Both the position numbers and the translations under genes were made by a program. 64,000 nucleotides of DNA, from assembly GCF_041596335.1 (NCBI RefSeq), contig NZ_JBFHIT010000011.1, positions 1 to 64,000 of the forward strand. Reading direction: 5' to 3'. Origin of the DNA: Mangrovibacterium sp041596335 (GTDB lineage Bacteria > Bacteroidota > Bacteroidia > Bacteroidales > Prolixibacteraceae). The notes beneath the pieces are model-generated. The model searched no databases and was not told the DNA's origin. It saw only the letters and a list, made by a program, of their open reading frames with translations. This document shows positions 9,047-17,995 of this stretch, piece after piece; position 1 is the stretch's first letter; every line of letters starts with the position of its first letter.

Positions 9047-9378
9047 ATGTCTTCTTGTTTATTGCTCGTTACCTGTTAATTGCAAGATACTATTTTCAGT
9101 TCTCGATCTGACCGGAAAACGGAAAAAATTGAATCTTTTGTTAGTCGGTGCATCTGCAATATTGAATTTCACCTACCCATTTTCGATACATAAAACGAAA
9201 AACAGGCATCCTTAACATCCCTAGTTCACAGTGATTTCCGATTATTCCCCGTGTATTTAAGACGGTTCAATCCGGGATAAAAACGCCGGCACAAACTACG
9301 TTAGGAGCAGAGATTCGGAGGCACAAAAAAAACCCTGCCGGATCGACAGGGTTTCGCTTCAGAATAAATCCACCTAAT
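9047..9378. other. 332-bp intergenic region before ald stop
   Basis: Contains the ald terminator at 9322-9354 and presumably the promoter of the amidohydrolase near 9050-9120. No clear TAnnTTTG box, RNA gene or small coding frame was found in the remainder. Confidence 0.5.
9322..9354 (-). terminator. Intrinsic terminator of ald
   Basis: Stem AACCCTG / CAGGGTT (9331-9337 with 9347-9353) around a short loop; read on the minus strand it is followed by a run of T (nine A at 9322-9330 region on the plus strand). Confidence 0.88.
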
Positions 9379-10491
9379 TTATAAAATGGAATCGACAGGC
9401 GTGTACGGTAAACCGAAAGCTTCGGCCACCCCCTCGTAAACGACTTTTCCGTCGACCACGTTTAACCCTTTTCTAAGTGGCATATTGTCCTGGCAAGCCT
9501 GTTTCCAGCCTTTATTCGCCAGTTGCAAAGCATATGGTAAAGTTGCATTTGTTAATGCTAAGGTTGATGTGCGTGGAACTGCACCGGGCATATTAGCCAC
9601 GCAGTATTGAATCACATCATCGATCACAAAAGTTGGATTATCGTGGGTGGTTGCCTTGGTGGTTTCAAAGCAGCCGCCCTGATCAACCGCCACATCAACC
9701 ATTACGGTTCCGGGGCGCATTGTTGGAATCATATCACGAGTAACCAACTTAGGAGCTTTAGCTCCGGGAATCAACACCGCGCCAATAATTACATCGTGGT
9801 TTTTCACCATTTCGCGCAGGTTATATTCGTTGCTCATCATGGTTTTCACGTTGGCGGGCATAATGTCGTCGAGGTAACGTAACCGTTTCAAATTTACATC
9901 CATAATGGTTGTATCAGCACCCAATCCGGCAGCCATTTTTGCTGCTTCAGTACCAACGATCCCTCCACCAATAATCAATACTTTAGCTGGTGGCACCCCA
10001 GGCACGCCTCCGAGCAAAACACCGTAGCCGCCATATGTTTTCTCCAGATATTTTGCACCTTCCTGCACCGACATGCGACCTGCCACTTCTGACATTGGCA
10101 CTAACAAAGGCAACGACCGATCGTCCAGCTCAACAGTCTCGTAAGCAAGGCAAACCGCTCCGCTTTCAATCATCGCGTTTGTTAAGGGCTCCGACGAAGC
10201 AAAGTGGAAATAAGTATATAATATCTGACCTTTTCTAACCAGCTTGTATTCTTGCTCAATAGGCTCCTTGACCTTAATAATCATCTCCGCAATTCCGTAA
10301 ACTTCCTCGATGCTCGCCAGCAACAGTGCTCCGGCATGCAGATAGTCTTCGTTTGAGAATCCACTGCCGATACCGGCATTCTCTTGTACGTACACCTGAC
10401 GACCCCGTTTTACCATTTCAGCAACTCCGGCAGGCGTTAAAGCCACCCGGTTTTCATTGTTCTTAATCTCCTTGGGAACGCCAACTATCAT
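9379..10491 (-). CDS. ald: Alanine dehydrogenase
   Basis: NAD-dependent interconversion of L-alanine with pyruvate and ammonia. The 370-aa product starts MIVGVPKEIKNNENRVALTP, the hallmark N-terminus of alanine dehydrogenase/PNT enzymes, has YTYFHFASS with the active-site His, and a Rossmann nucleotide site ILIIGGGIVGTEAAKMA. The C-terminal segment AVPRTSTLALTNATLPY is also typical. Start 10491 was chosen because that ATG begins the conserved N-terminus; 21 further upstream in-frame codons read as non-conserved sequence. It is a single gene with its own terminator, and divergent from the aminotransferase gene. Confidence 0.95.
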   Translation of the reverse strand: MIVGVPKEIKNNENRVALTPAGVAEMVKRGRQVYVQENAGIGSGFSNEDYLHAGALLLASIEEVYGIAEMIIKVKEPIEQEYKLVRKGQILYTYFHFASSEPLTNAMIESGAVCLAYETVELDDRSLPLLVPMSEVAGRMSVQEGAKYLEKTYGGYGVLLGGVPGVPPAKVLIIGGGIVGTEAAKMAAGLGADTTIMDVNLKRLRYLDDIMPANVKTMMSNEYNLREMVKNHDVIIGAVLIPGAKAPKLVTRDMIPTMRPGTVMVDVAVDQGGCFETTKATTHDNPTFVIDDVIQYCVANMPGAVPRTSTLALTNATLPYALQLANKGWKQACQDNMPLRKGLNVVDGKVVYEGVAEAFGLPYTPVDSIL

Positions 10492-10707
10492 ATTGCAATA
10501 ATTTAAATTTGATAATACGAAACTAGACACTTGACACAGTACAAAACATGACAAATGACAAGATATTAAGAATATACAACTAATTCGTCAAACAATTCGG
10601 ATGCTGCAAAACGTCTCGCTTTAGCTCATTTCAATTTAAAAGAAAGCATTGCATAAATATTTCATTTTTATGTCTTAACAGTTCGTTCTATTTAAAATTG
10701 ATAATTG

Positions 10708-10715
10708 TATATTTG
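10708..10715 (+). promoter_or_regulatory. -7 box (TATATTTG) for the aminotransferase gene
   Basis: TATATTTGCCC fits the TAnnTTTG consensus and lies 28 nt before the ATG at 10744, predicting a leader of ~25 nt. The -33 element is not obvious. Confidence 0.6.
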
Positions 10716-10743
10716 CCCTCCGAGCAAAAATTTTTTACAACAT

Positions 10744-11955
10744 ATGCCTACAACATCCATTCGGGGAAATAAAATGCCTGATTCACCGATCAGGAAACTG
10801 GTACCTTTGGCCAACAAAGCGAAGGAAAGAGGGGTAAAAGTGTATCACCTCAACATTGGTCAACCTGATTTGCCAACTCCACAGCGGGCGTTGGATGCGA
10901 TTCGTAATATCGATCGGAAAATTCTGGAATACAGTCCCAGCGAAGGTATTTTATCGCTTCGCCAAAAGCTGGCCAAATATTATCACAAGTTTAAAATCAA
11001 TGTTGGTGTTGAAGATATTATTGTAACTGCTGGTGGAAGTGAAGCGGTTACTTTTGCATTCATGTCATGTTTGGATCCGGGTGATGAGATTATCGTTCCC
11101 GAGCCGGCTTACGCCAACTACGAAGCTTTCGCCATTGTGGCTGGAGCGATTATTAAATCGATCCCATCAAAAATAGAAGAAGGCTTTGCGTTGCCACCAA
11201 TTGAAGAATTTGAGAAGCTGATCAGCCCGAAAACAAAAGGGATAATGATCTGCAACCCCAATAATCCGACCGGTTACCTGTACACACAGGCCGAGATGAA
11301 CGCCATTCGCGACTTGGTAAAAAAATACGATTTGTATCTGTTTTCGGACGAAGTTTACCGGGAGTTCTGCTACACCGGAGCGCCTTACATTTCTGCTTTT
11401 CACCTCGAAGGAATTGAGCAAAACGTGATCCTGATTGACTCTGTCTCGAAACGATACAGTGAATGCGGCATCCGGATTGGTGCGTTGATCTCGAAAAATG
11501 AAGCGGTTCGACGAAATGTGATGAAATTCTGCCAGGCTCGTCTGAGTCCACCTCTGATTGGCCAAATAGCAGCCGAAGCTTCGCTGGAAGAAACAGACGG
11601 CTACCTCATGGATTCGTACAACGAATATGTTGAACGCAGGAAATTCCTGATCGACGGATTGAACCGTATCGACGGTGTTTATTCGCCAATTCCAATGGGT
11701 GCTTTCTACACCGTTGCCCAACTTCCGGTTGACGATTCGGATAAGTTTTGTGCCTGGTTGCTTGAAGAGTTCGAATATGAAAACGAAACTATTTTCATGG
11801 CTCCTGCCACCGGGTTTTACACCACTCCGGGTTATGGAACAGACGAAGTGCGCATTGCCTATGTGCTAAAAAAGAAAGATCTGGCTCGCGCCCTTAAGAT
11901 TCTTGATGAAGCACTTAAGGTTTATCCGGGAACCGTTTATAAACACAACCACTAG
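10744..11955 (+). CDS. Pyridoxal-phosphate aminotransferase, class I/II
   Basis: Fold-type I aminotransferase of 403 aa, expected to act on amino acids in the cytoplasm. Visible are GQPDLPTPQRALDA near the N-terminus, TAGGSEAV for phosphate binding, ICNPNNPTG with the substrate-carboxylate region, YLFSDEVYREF, and the PLP lysine in SVSKRYSECGIRIG (Lys near 235). The family includes aspartate and aromatic aminotransferases; sequence does not fix the substrate. The start at 10744 is preferred because the upstream in-frame TTG (10705) reads through the promoter -7 box. It is divergent from ald; an alanine or glutamate link is possible but unproven. Confidence 0.9.
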   Translation: MPTTSIRGNKMPDSPIRKLVPLANKAKERGVKVYHLNIGQPDLPTPQRALDAIRNIDRKILEYSPSEGILSLRQKLAKYYHKFKINVGVEDIIVTAGGSEAVTFAFMSCLDPGDEIIVPEPAYANYEAFAIVAGAIIKSIPSKIEEGFALPPIEEFEKLISPKTKGIMICNPNNPTGYLYTQAEMNAIRDLVKKYDLYLFSDEVYREFCYTGAPYISAFHLEGIEQNVILIDSVSKRYSECGIRIGALISKNEAVRRNVMKFCQARLSPPLIGQIAAEASLEETDGYLMDSYNEYVERRKFLIDGLNRIDGVYSPIPMGAFYTVAQLPVDDSDKFCAWLLEEFEYENETIFMAPATGFYTTPGYGTDEVRIAYVLKKKDLARALKILDEALKVYPGTVYKHNH

Positions 11956-11980
11956 AAAACTTCAAACAACAAATACAAAA

Positions 11981-12010
11981 GAGGCTGTCCAAAAAAAATT
12001 GGACAGCCTC
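11981..12010. terminator. Hairpin between aminotransferase and recQ
   Basis: Perfect 12-bp inverted repeat GAGGCTGTCCAA / TTGGACAGCCTC (11981-11992 with 11999-12010) with an A6 loop. On the minus strand it is followed by CTTTTG-type T-rich sequence, so it probably serves recQ and, by position, the convergent aminotransferase too. Confidence 0.75.
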
Positions 12011-12087
12011 TGCTATTAATGTATTATTCAATTCGGACCTTGTTTCGTAAAAACAAATCAAAGTAGGTAACCTGGCAAACGCAGTTA

Positions 12088-14271
12088 CTAGTTCCCCAAC
12101 TCCGACATGAATTTAATCCGCATCAATCGTACTTCTCCTTCATCATATTCGTCTTCTCCCAGTTCATCCAACGCTGCTTGAATGGAATCATCTTCAGCTT
12201 CGCGGAAATATTCGAAAACTTCTTCCTGATGTTCATCATCTAAAACTTCATCAATATAGTAGTCGATGTTGATTTTTGTTCCTGAGTTTACAATGGCTTC
12301 AATCTCTGCTATCAACTCGGTCATTTCTATTCCTTTTGAATCAGCAATATCTTCGAGTGACATTTTACGATCGATAGCCTGTATTATTTCAACCTTGGTC
12401 TTCGACTTATTGGCAACCGATTTTACGACCATGTCCTGAGCCCGCTCAATATCATTGTCCTCGACATAATTCTTGATAAGAGCCACAAATTCAGCACCAT
12501 AGCGCTTTGCTTTTCCATCGCCAACTCCCTGTATATTTTTCAATTCATCGATTGAAATCGGGTACTGAATGGACATATCCGAAAGCGATGGATCCTGAAA
12601 TATCACGAATGGCGGCAAATTTAACTTTTTGGCTACTTTCTTTCGAAGGTCCTTAAGTGCCTCGAACAGCTCCGGGTCTCCTGCCGATCCGGTTGATGGT
12701 GCCGAAACCGTATTATACTCCTCCTCAAGCTCGCTGTAATTGTGATTACGAACTAAGAGGAAAGGCTGCGGTTTTAAGATAAACTCGTTTCCTTTGTCTG
12801 TCAACTTCAACAGTCCATAATTCTCAATATCCTTGCTGATCAAACCGGCAATCATACTTTGACGAAAAACGGCATTCCAAAAGCTGTGACTATGATCATC
12901 GCCATTACCAAACGCCTGCAAATCATCATGATGAAAGGACTTCACCGCTGAAGTCATGCGTCCGGTCAAAATATCTGAGATATGCTCTGCCTTGTATTTT
13001 TCTTTCACCTCCTGAATGGCCAGCAACGCGCGATGAACCTCATCTGAAGCCTCAATTTGCTCTTTCGGGTTCAAGCAGTTGTCGCAATTTCCACATGGCT
13101 CGTCCAATGTTTCACCAAAATAATTTAGCAGAATTATCCGACGGCAAATAGCAGACTCGGCATACGAAGCGGTATCCAGAAGTAACTGCCGACCAATTTC
13201 CTGTTCGGCAATTGGTTTTCCCTGCATAAATTTCTCCAACTTCTGAATATCCTTGTACGAGTAGTAAGCAATACACTGCCCTTCACCACCATCCCGTCCG
13301 GCCCGACCGGTTTCCTGATAGTAGCCTTCCAAACTTTTCGGTATATCGTAATGAATTACAAAGCGCACATCCGGTTTATCGATCCCCATTCCAAAGGCGA
13401 TGGTTGCAACAATTACATCCACCTCTTCCATCAGAAATTTATCCTGATTACCACTTCGAGTGGAAGAGTCCATTCCGGCATGATAAGGCAAAGCTTTAAT
13501 TCCGTTTACCACAAGCAACTCAGCCAGTTCTTCCACCTTCTTGCGGCTCAAACAATAAATAATCCCGCTTTTCCCTTCATTCTCTTTAATGTGCCGAATA
13601 ATCTGGGTTTCGGGTTTTGCTTTCGGCTTAAGGGCATAGTATAAGTTTGGTCGGTTGAAAGAAGCTTTAAACACATTCGCTCCCAACATACCAAGGCTTT
13701 TCTGAATATCGTGCTGCACTTTGGCGGTAGCTGTAGCAGTCAGCGCAATTAGTGGTGCAGCGCCAATTTCCTGAATGATCGGACGTATCCTTCGGTACTC
13801 GGGACGAAAATCGTGTCCCCATTCCGAGATACAATGGGCTTCATCAATGGCATAAAACGAAATTGTCACCGATTTCAAAAAGTCAACATTATCTTGCTTT
13901 GTTAACGATTCGGGAGCCACATACAGCAACTTGGTTTTCCCACTGGTCACATCTTCCTTCACCTGCTGAATTGCCTGTTTCGATAAGGAAGAATTCAGAA
14001 AATGGGCGATTCCGTCATCAGTCCCAAAACTGCGGATCGAATCAACCTGATTTTTCATCAGGGCAATCAGTGGCGAGATAATAATCGCTGTACCGTCCAT
14101 AATTAGTGCCGGCAACTGGTAACACAACGATTTACCACCACCGGTTGGCATCAGTACAAAAGTGTCCTTCCCATCCAGAACACTTTGAATTACTTCTTCC
14201 TGCTGACCTTTAAAACGATCAAAACCAAAGTATTTCTGGAGCTGATCGGTCAATGTGAGATTATTCTCCAT
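12088..14271 (-). CDS. recQ: ATP-dependent DNA helicase RecQ
   Basis: 3'-5' DNA helicase acting in recombination and replication-fork repair. Walker A is MPTGGGKSLCYQLPA (~residue 40), the DExH box YAIDEAHCISEWGHDFRPEY (~142), motif VI YYQETGRAGRDG, and the RecQ zinc-binding cysteines appear in CRRIILLNYFGE...CGNCDNC. A winged-helix RQC segment and an HRDC-like region (SDMSIQYPISIDELKNI) follow. At 727 aa it is longer than E. coli RecQ (about 610) because of an acidic C-terminal tail rich in Asp/Glu. The gene stands alone on the minus strand. Confidence 0.95.
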   Translation of the reverse strand: MENNLTLTDQLQKYFGFDRFKGQQEEVIQSVLDGKDTFVLMPTGGGKSLCYQLPALIMDGTAIIISPLIALMKNQVDSIRSFGTDDGIAHFLNSSLSKQAIQQVKEDVTSGKTKLLYVAPESLTKQDNVDFLKSVTISFYAIDEAHCISEWGHDFRPEYRRIRPIIQEIGAAPLIALTATATAKVQHDIQKSLGMLGANVFKASFNRPNLYYALKPKAKPETQIIRHIKENEGKSGIIYCLSRKKVEELAELLVVNGIKALPYHAGMDSSTRSGNQDKFLMEEVDVIVATIAFGMGIDKPDVRFVIHYDIPKSLEGYYQETGRAGRDGGEGQCIAYYSYKDIQKLEKFMQGKPIAEQEIGRQLLLDTASYAESAICRRIILLNYFGETLDEPCGNCDNCLNPKEQIEASDEVHRALLAIQEVKEKYKAEHISDILTGRMTSAVKSFHHDDLQAFGNGDDHSHSFWNAVFRQSMIAGLISKDIENYGLLKLTDKGNEFILKPQPFLLVRNHNYSELEEEYNTVSAPSTGSAGDPELFEALKDLRKKVAKKLNLPPFVIFQDPSLSDMSIQYPISIDELKNIQGVGDGKAKRYGAEFVALIKNYVEDNDIERAQDMVVKSVANKSKTKVEIIQAIDRKMSLEDIADSKGIEMTELIAEIEAIVNSGTKINIDYYIDEVLDDEHQEEVFEYFREAEDDSIQAALDELGEDEYDEGEVRLMRIKFMSELGN

Positions 14272-14436
14272 ATAGCCGCTAAATTTTGATCTCCTTTATT
14301 AATAAACTTTTTAAAGGGAATCTAAGATGCTAAAAACATTTTCAAAATACAATGATTTTTTTTGAATTTGATTTGTTTTCAAAACGCTTAAGAAATTTTA
14401 AGGTTTTACCCTCTGGCACTTTTCTGAATATAAAAC

Positions 14437-14444
14437 TATATTTG
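14437..14444 (+). promoter_or_regulatory. -7 box (TATATTTG) for tatC-lptB
   Basis: TATATTTGTTCC matches TAnnTTTG about 55 nt before the tatC ATG. It would drive the tatC-lptB pair. Confidence 0.5.
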
Positions 14445-14498
14445 TTCCCGTTTGTCGAAACCAATTTTGGCAACTCATCCTGAATATACTTGCGTATT

Positions 14499-15350
14499 AT
14501 GGCCGAAGAACAGACAACTAAAAAAAGGAAACAACAAAAAGCTGAAGAGGTCGAAATGTCCTTCCTGGATCATCTTGAAGTACTGCGCTGGCATCTGATC
14601 CGTGCATTCGGGTCGATCTTCCTCTTCGCAATTATTGCCTTTGTCAACAAGGACATTATTTTCGACAAGATTATCATGAATCCGAAGCTGCCGGATTTCT
14701 GGACCAACCGGATGTTTGGCATGCTGGCTGATTTTACCGGGATCGATTCACTACGCATTAACACCAGCGAACTCAAGCTTATCAGCATCTCTATGTCGGG
14801 CCAGTTCATGACCCACATTTGGACTTCAATTATCGCCGGGCTTGTCCTTGCTGCCCCCTATGTCATTTTCGAATTTTGGCGATTCGTAAAACCCGCTTTG
14901 TACGAGAACGAGCGCAAAAGCTCTACTGGTGCAATTTTCTACATGACCATCCTCTTTTTCTCAGGTGTACTATTTGGCTACTTCCTAATTGTGCCTTTGT
15001 CGGTTCATTTTCTGGGCTCGTACTCCATCAGCACCGAAGTGGCAAACCAGATCAATATTTTATCCTATATCAGCACCGTATCTTCAATCACCTTAGCCAG
15101 TGGAGTCGTTTTCGAACTTCCGGTCTTCGTATACTTCCTCAGCAGGGTTGGCATTTTAAACCCGGAAATGATGAAAAAATATCGACGACATTCCTACATC
15201 GTTCTGCTTATCTTGTCGGCCATTATAACTCCTCCGGATGTTTTCAGCCAGATTATGGTTTGCCTTCCGCTGGTGTTCCTTTACGAGATTGGAATAGTAA
15301 TATCGCGGAGAGTACAGAAAAAGGCACAAGAAGCCATCAATGCCATTTAA
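14499..15350 (+). CDS. tatC: Sec-independent translocase subunit TatC
   Basis: Multi-spanning core of the twin-arginine translocase, which recognises RR-signal peptides. The 283-aa product begins with a basic hydrophilic stretch, then MSFLDHLEVLRWHLIRA (the conserved E of TatC's N-terminal segment), six hydrophobic segments, the loop AAPYVIFEFWRFVKPALYENERK characteristic of TatC in two pieces, and AIITPPDVFSQIMVCLPLVFLYEIG near the end, again family-specific. ATG 14499 is chosen over TTG 14490. It is followed after 31 nt by lptB and likely co-transcribed with it. The TatA-type subunit lies at 3220-3546. Confidence 0.95.
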   Translation: MAEEQTTKKRKQQKAEEVEMSFLDHLEVLRWHLIRAFGSIFLFAIIAFVNKDIIFDKIIMNPKLPDFWTNRMFGMLADFTGIDSLRINTSELKLISISMSGQFMTHIWTSIIAGLVLAAPYVIFEFWRFVKPALYENERKSSTGAIFYMTILFFSGVLFGYFLIVPLSVHFLGSYSISTEVANQINILSYISTVSSITLASGVVFELPVFVYFLSRVGILNPEMMKKYRRHSYIVLLILSAIITPPDVFSQIMVCLPLVFLYEIGIVISRRVQKKAQEAINAI

Positions 15351-15381
15351 TTTGAATTTGTAGAAACACGAAAATTCAGCC

Positions 15382-16104
15382 ATGAAATTAAGAGCAGACA
15401 ATATTGTAAAGAAATACAAGAAGCGAACCGTTGTTAAAGGGGTTTCCTTCGAAGTTAATCAAGGTGAAATAGTTGGACTTCTGGGACCTAACGGTGCCGG
15501 AAAAACAACCTCATTTTATATGATTGTAGGCTTGGTTCAACCCCTAAGCGGACAGGTTTTTCTGGACGATATGGATATAACCAACATGCCGGTATACAAG
15601 CGTGCACAAAAGGGAATTGGTTACCTGGCACAGGAAGCTTCCGTATTTCGAAAACTCAGCATTGAAGACAACCTTCGTGCTGTACTGGAAATGACAGACC
15701 TGAGCAAAATACAACAAACGGAGAAAATTGAAACGCTGCTCGAAGAATTTCGCCTGACACACATTCGAAAAAGCAAAGGATATCAGCTTTCCGGTGGCGA
15801 ACGTCGTCGTTGCGAAATTGCACGCGCACTGGCTATCGATCCAAAATTCGTACTTCTTGACGAACCGTTCGCAGGCGTTGACCCAATTGCTGTTGAAGAC
15901 ATCCAGGAAATTGTACGAACATTGGTTGAGAAAAACATTGGTGTTTTAATCACCGACCACAACGTTCACGAAACGCTGTCCATCACAGACCGTTCGTATT
16001 TACTATTTGAAGGATCAATTCTAAAAGCCGGAACAGCCGAAGATTTAGCGAACGACGAAGATGTACGCCGAGTGTACCTCGGTCAGAACTTTACGCTGCG
16101 TTAA
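15382..16104 (+). CDS. lptB: LPS export ABC transporter ATP-binding protein LptB
   Basis: ATPase of the LptB2FG transporter that extracts lipopolysaccharide from the inner membrane for transport to the cell surface. The 240-aa protein has Walker A LGPNGAGKTTSFYM (~33), Q-loop region IGYLAQEASVFRKLS typical of LptB, signature LSGGERRRCEIARAL (~135), Walker B FVLLDEPFAGVDPIAV and switch TDHNVHETL, all the pattern of LptB rather than general ABC ATPases. It follows tatC closely. LptF/LptG permeases are not in the window. LpxH (lipid A synthesis) is encoded separately at 30622-31374. Confidence 0.95.
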   Translation: MKLRADNIVKKYKKRTVVKGVSFEVNQGEIVGLLGPNGAGKTTSFYMIVGLVQPLSGQVFLDDMDITNMPVYKRAQKGIGYLAQEASVFRKLSIEDNLRAVLEMTDLSKIQQTEKIETLLEEFRLTHIRKSKGYQLSGGERRRCEIARALAIDPKFVLLDEPFAGVDPIAVEDIQEIVRTLVEKNIGVLITDHNVHETLSITDRSYLLFEGSILKAGTAEDLANDEDVRRVYLGQNFTLR

Positions 16105-16244
16105 AACGCGAAATAGCATCACTTCGTTTAATGACCTTATTTTTCCATGGCACCCAAAATCACCCTAAGAAGCTCAATATCTGGATCAAAAACAGACAGT
16201 TTTTAATCTTTTTACATTTTTTCAAAAAAAGTTAGGCGCAGGTG

Positions 16245-16276
16245 TTTGTAGATATTAAAAAAATGCCATACATTTG
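16245..16276 (+). promoter_or_regulatory. Promoter of tRNA-Leu
   Basis: TTTG at 16245-16248 and TACATTTG at 16269-16276 with a 20-bp spacer match both halves of the Bacteroidota consensus (TTTG, TAnnTTTG). Expected transcription start is ~8 nt before the tRNA. Confidence 0.75.
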
Positions 16277-16287
16277 CGCCTCGATTA

Positions 16288-16369
16288 GCGGACGTGGCGG
16301 AATTGGTAGACGCGCTAGACTTAGGATCTAGTGCCACACGGCGTGGGGGTTCGAGTCCCTTCGTCCGCA
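16288..16369 (+). tRNA. tRNA-Leu (anticodon TAG)
   Basis: Class II tRNA of 82 nt. Acceptor stem GCGGACG / CGTCCGC, D-loop with GGTAGACGCGC, anticodon stem-loop CTAGA-CTTAGGA-TCTAG giving anticodon TAG (decodes CUA and CUN), a long variable arm, and a T-arm with GGTTCGAGTCC. The discriminator is A, as expected for leucine. CCA is not encoded. A promoter and a terminator flank it, so it is a stand-alone unit. Confidence 0.97.
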
Positions 16370-16382
16370 CAAAACAAAGCTC

Positions 16383-16420
16383 AACCGCTATGCTTGGTAA
16401 ACGCCAAGCATGCGGTTTTT
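16383..16420 (+). terminator. Terminator of tRNA-Leu
   Basis: AACCGC + TGCTTGG pair with CCAAGCA + GCGGTT (16383-16397 with 16404-16417, one bulged T) and five T follow. It lies 14 nt after the tRNA. Confidence 0.88.
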
Positions 16421-16508
16421 ATTGATTTATGACGTTGGTAAACCACCAACAAACATTGGTAACTAATTGGTTATCCGATCTTTTTCCAAAAAATTAAGTG
16501 GAACTTTT

Positions 16509-17864
16509 ATGAATATTACAAAAGAGAACATCAACGAGCTAAATGCTACAATTACCGTTAAAATCGAAAAAAACGATTACGAAGCAACGGTAAACGAAGT
16601 TTTAAAAGACTATCGTAAAAAGGCTAACATGCCGGGCTTCCGCCCAGGCAAAGTTCCTGCAGGATTGGTCAAAAAAATGTATGGCAAAGCCATTTTGGCC
16701 GATGAAGTAAACAAGATGTTGTCGAATAACTTGTCAAAATATCTGGTTGACGAGAAACTAAATATTCTGGGCGAACCTCTTCCAAACGAAGAAAAACAGC
16801 CTGTAATTGACTGGGACACCACCGAAGATTTCGAATTTGTATTTGACATTGCGATTGCACCCGAAGTTGACGTAAAACTCGACAAGCGTAAAAAGTTTGT
16901 CTACTACAACATCGAGGTAGACGAAGAGATGCTGAACAAGCAGATTGAATCATACACCAGCCGTTTTGGCGAAAACGAAGTTGCTGAAATTGCAGGCGAA
17001 AAAGACACACTGCGTTGCGACATCGTTCAGCTGGATGCGGACGGCAATGAATTGGAAGACGGAATCAAAGCTGAAAAAGTAGTGATCGCCATCGACCAAA
17101 TGAAAGACGAAGCGGTTAAAAACGAAGCGATCGGCAAAAAAGCCGGCGATGTTTTAGTTTTCAACCCTGCTGCTGTTTACGACAACAAACATGAAGTAGC
17201 GAACATGTTGAACGTTTCTCACGAGGAAGCTGAAAACATTGAAGGCAACTTCAAATTCACAATCATTGAAGTTTTATCATTCAAAGCTGCGGAAGTAAAC
17301 GAAGAGCTTTTCAAAAAAGCGTTCGGCGAAGAAACGGAGATTAAAACCGAAGAAGAATTCCACGCTAAATTGAAAGCCGAACTGTCGGAAAATTTCCAAT
17401 ACTCAAGCGACTATAAATTTGCGTTGGATAGCCGCGACGCCTTGGTTGAAAAAACAGCCATGGAACTACCTGAAGAATTCTTAAAGCGCTGGTTAAAAGC
17501 AACAAACAACGAACTGACTGACGAACAAATCGATGGCGACTTCGATAACTTCATGCAAGACTTGCGTTGGCAATTGATCAAAGATCGTTTGGTTCGCGAC
17601 AACGAGCTGAAGATTGAAGAAGGTGAAATTAAAGAATTGGCGAAGAAGGTAGCTGCTATGCAGTTCGCGCAATACGGCATGCACAACGTACCGGAAGAAC
17701 ATCTGGAAAACTACGCCGGACACATCCTTCAAAATGAAGAAGAGAAGAAACGCCTGGCAAACAAAGCTATTGAAGATAAAATTTTGGAAGTGATTAAATC
17801 GAAAGTAACCCTGGATGAAAAACCAATCAGTTACGACGAATTTAACAAACTACTCGAAAAGTAG
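16509..17864 (+). CDS. tig: Trigger factor
   Basis: Ribosome-bound chaperone that shields nascent chains. The N-terminal ribosome-binding domain has the signature GFRPGKVPAGLVKKMYG (~residues 38-56, corresponding to GFRxGKVP). A weakly conserved PPIase-like middle part and a helical, Glu/Lys-rich C-terminal chaperone domain follow; total 451 aa, slightly longer than the E. coli protein (432). The start at 16509 (MNITKENINELNATI) matches the family N-terminus; an upstream in-frame TTA/GTT stretch from 16467 is not conserved. It lies directly upstream of clpP and clpX, the common bacterial arrangement, but a terminator-like hairpin separates it from clpP. Confidence 0.95.
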   Translation: MNITKENINELNATITVKIEKNDYEATVNEVLKDYRKKANMPGFRPGKVPAGLVKKMYGKAILADEVNKMLSNNLSKYLVDEKLNILGEPLPNEEKQPVIDWDTTEDFEFVFDIAIAPEVDVKLDKRKKFVYYNIEVDEEMLNKQIESYTSRFGENEVAEIAGEKDTLRCDIVQLDADGNELEDGIKAEKVVIAIDQMKDEAVKNEAIGKKAGDVLVFNPAAVYDNKHEVANMLNVSHEEAENIEGNFKFTIIEVLSFKAAEVNEELFKKAFGEETEIKTEEEFHAKLKAELSENFQYSSDYKFALDSRDALVEKTAMELPEEFLKRWLKATNNELTDEQIDGDFDNFMQDLRWQLIKDRLVRDNELKIEEGEIKELAKKVAAMQFAQYGMHNVPEEHLENYAGHILQNEEEKKRLANKAIEDKILEVIKSKVTLDEKPISYDEFNKLLEK

Positions 17865-17895
17865 TCCTCAACACTAGGGCAAAAGCATATTTTCT

Positions 17896-17903
17896 TAACT
17901 TTG
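17896..17903 (+). promoter_or_regulatory. -7 box (TAACTTTG) for clpP-clpX, inside the hairpin left arm
   Basis: TAACTTTG is an exact TAnnTTTG match. Transcription would begin near 17907, about 90 nt before the clpP ATG. Seven of its eight bases lie in the left arm of the 18-bp hairpin annotated at 17897-17979. Confidence 0.6.
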
Positions 17904-17979
17904 TAGAACTCGGTTCGAAAAAACTCCAAACATTCTAAGTGGAGTTATCTGGCACCGGGTTTTACAAAGTTTTTTTTTT
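17897..17979 (+). terminator. Terminator-like hairpin between tig and clpP
   Basis: AACTTTGTAGAACTCGGT (17897-17914) pairs with ACCGGGTTTTACAAAGTT (17954-17971) over 18 bp (16 Watson-Crick, 2 G-U). An inner hairpin AACTCCA / TGGAGTT (17922-17928 with 17940-17946) sits in the loop. A run of ten T (17970-17979) abuts the base. It should end tig transcripts or act as an attenuator; transcripts starting at the embedded promoter would lack the first ~10 nt of the left arm. Confidence 0.8.
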
Positions 17980-17995
17980 AATCGGAGGATAACAA

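Noticed and set aside
11167..11721. 184-codon minus-strand frame in the aminotransferase gene
   Set aside because: Antisense shadow with no family likeness.
14819..15355. 178-codon plus-strand frame inside tatC
   Set aside because: Alternate-frame shadow; tatC motifs are in the other frame.
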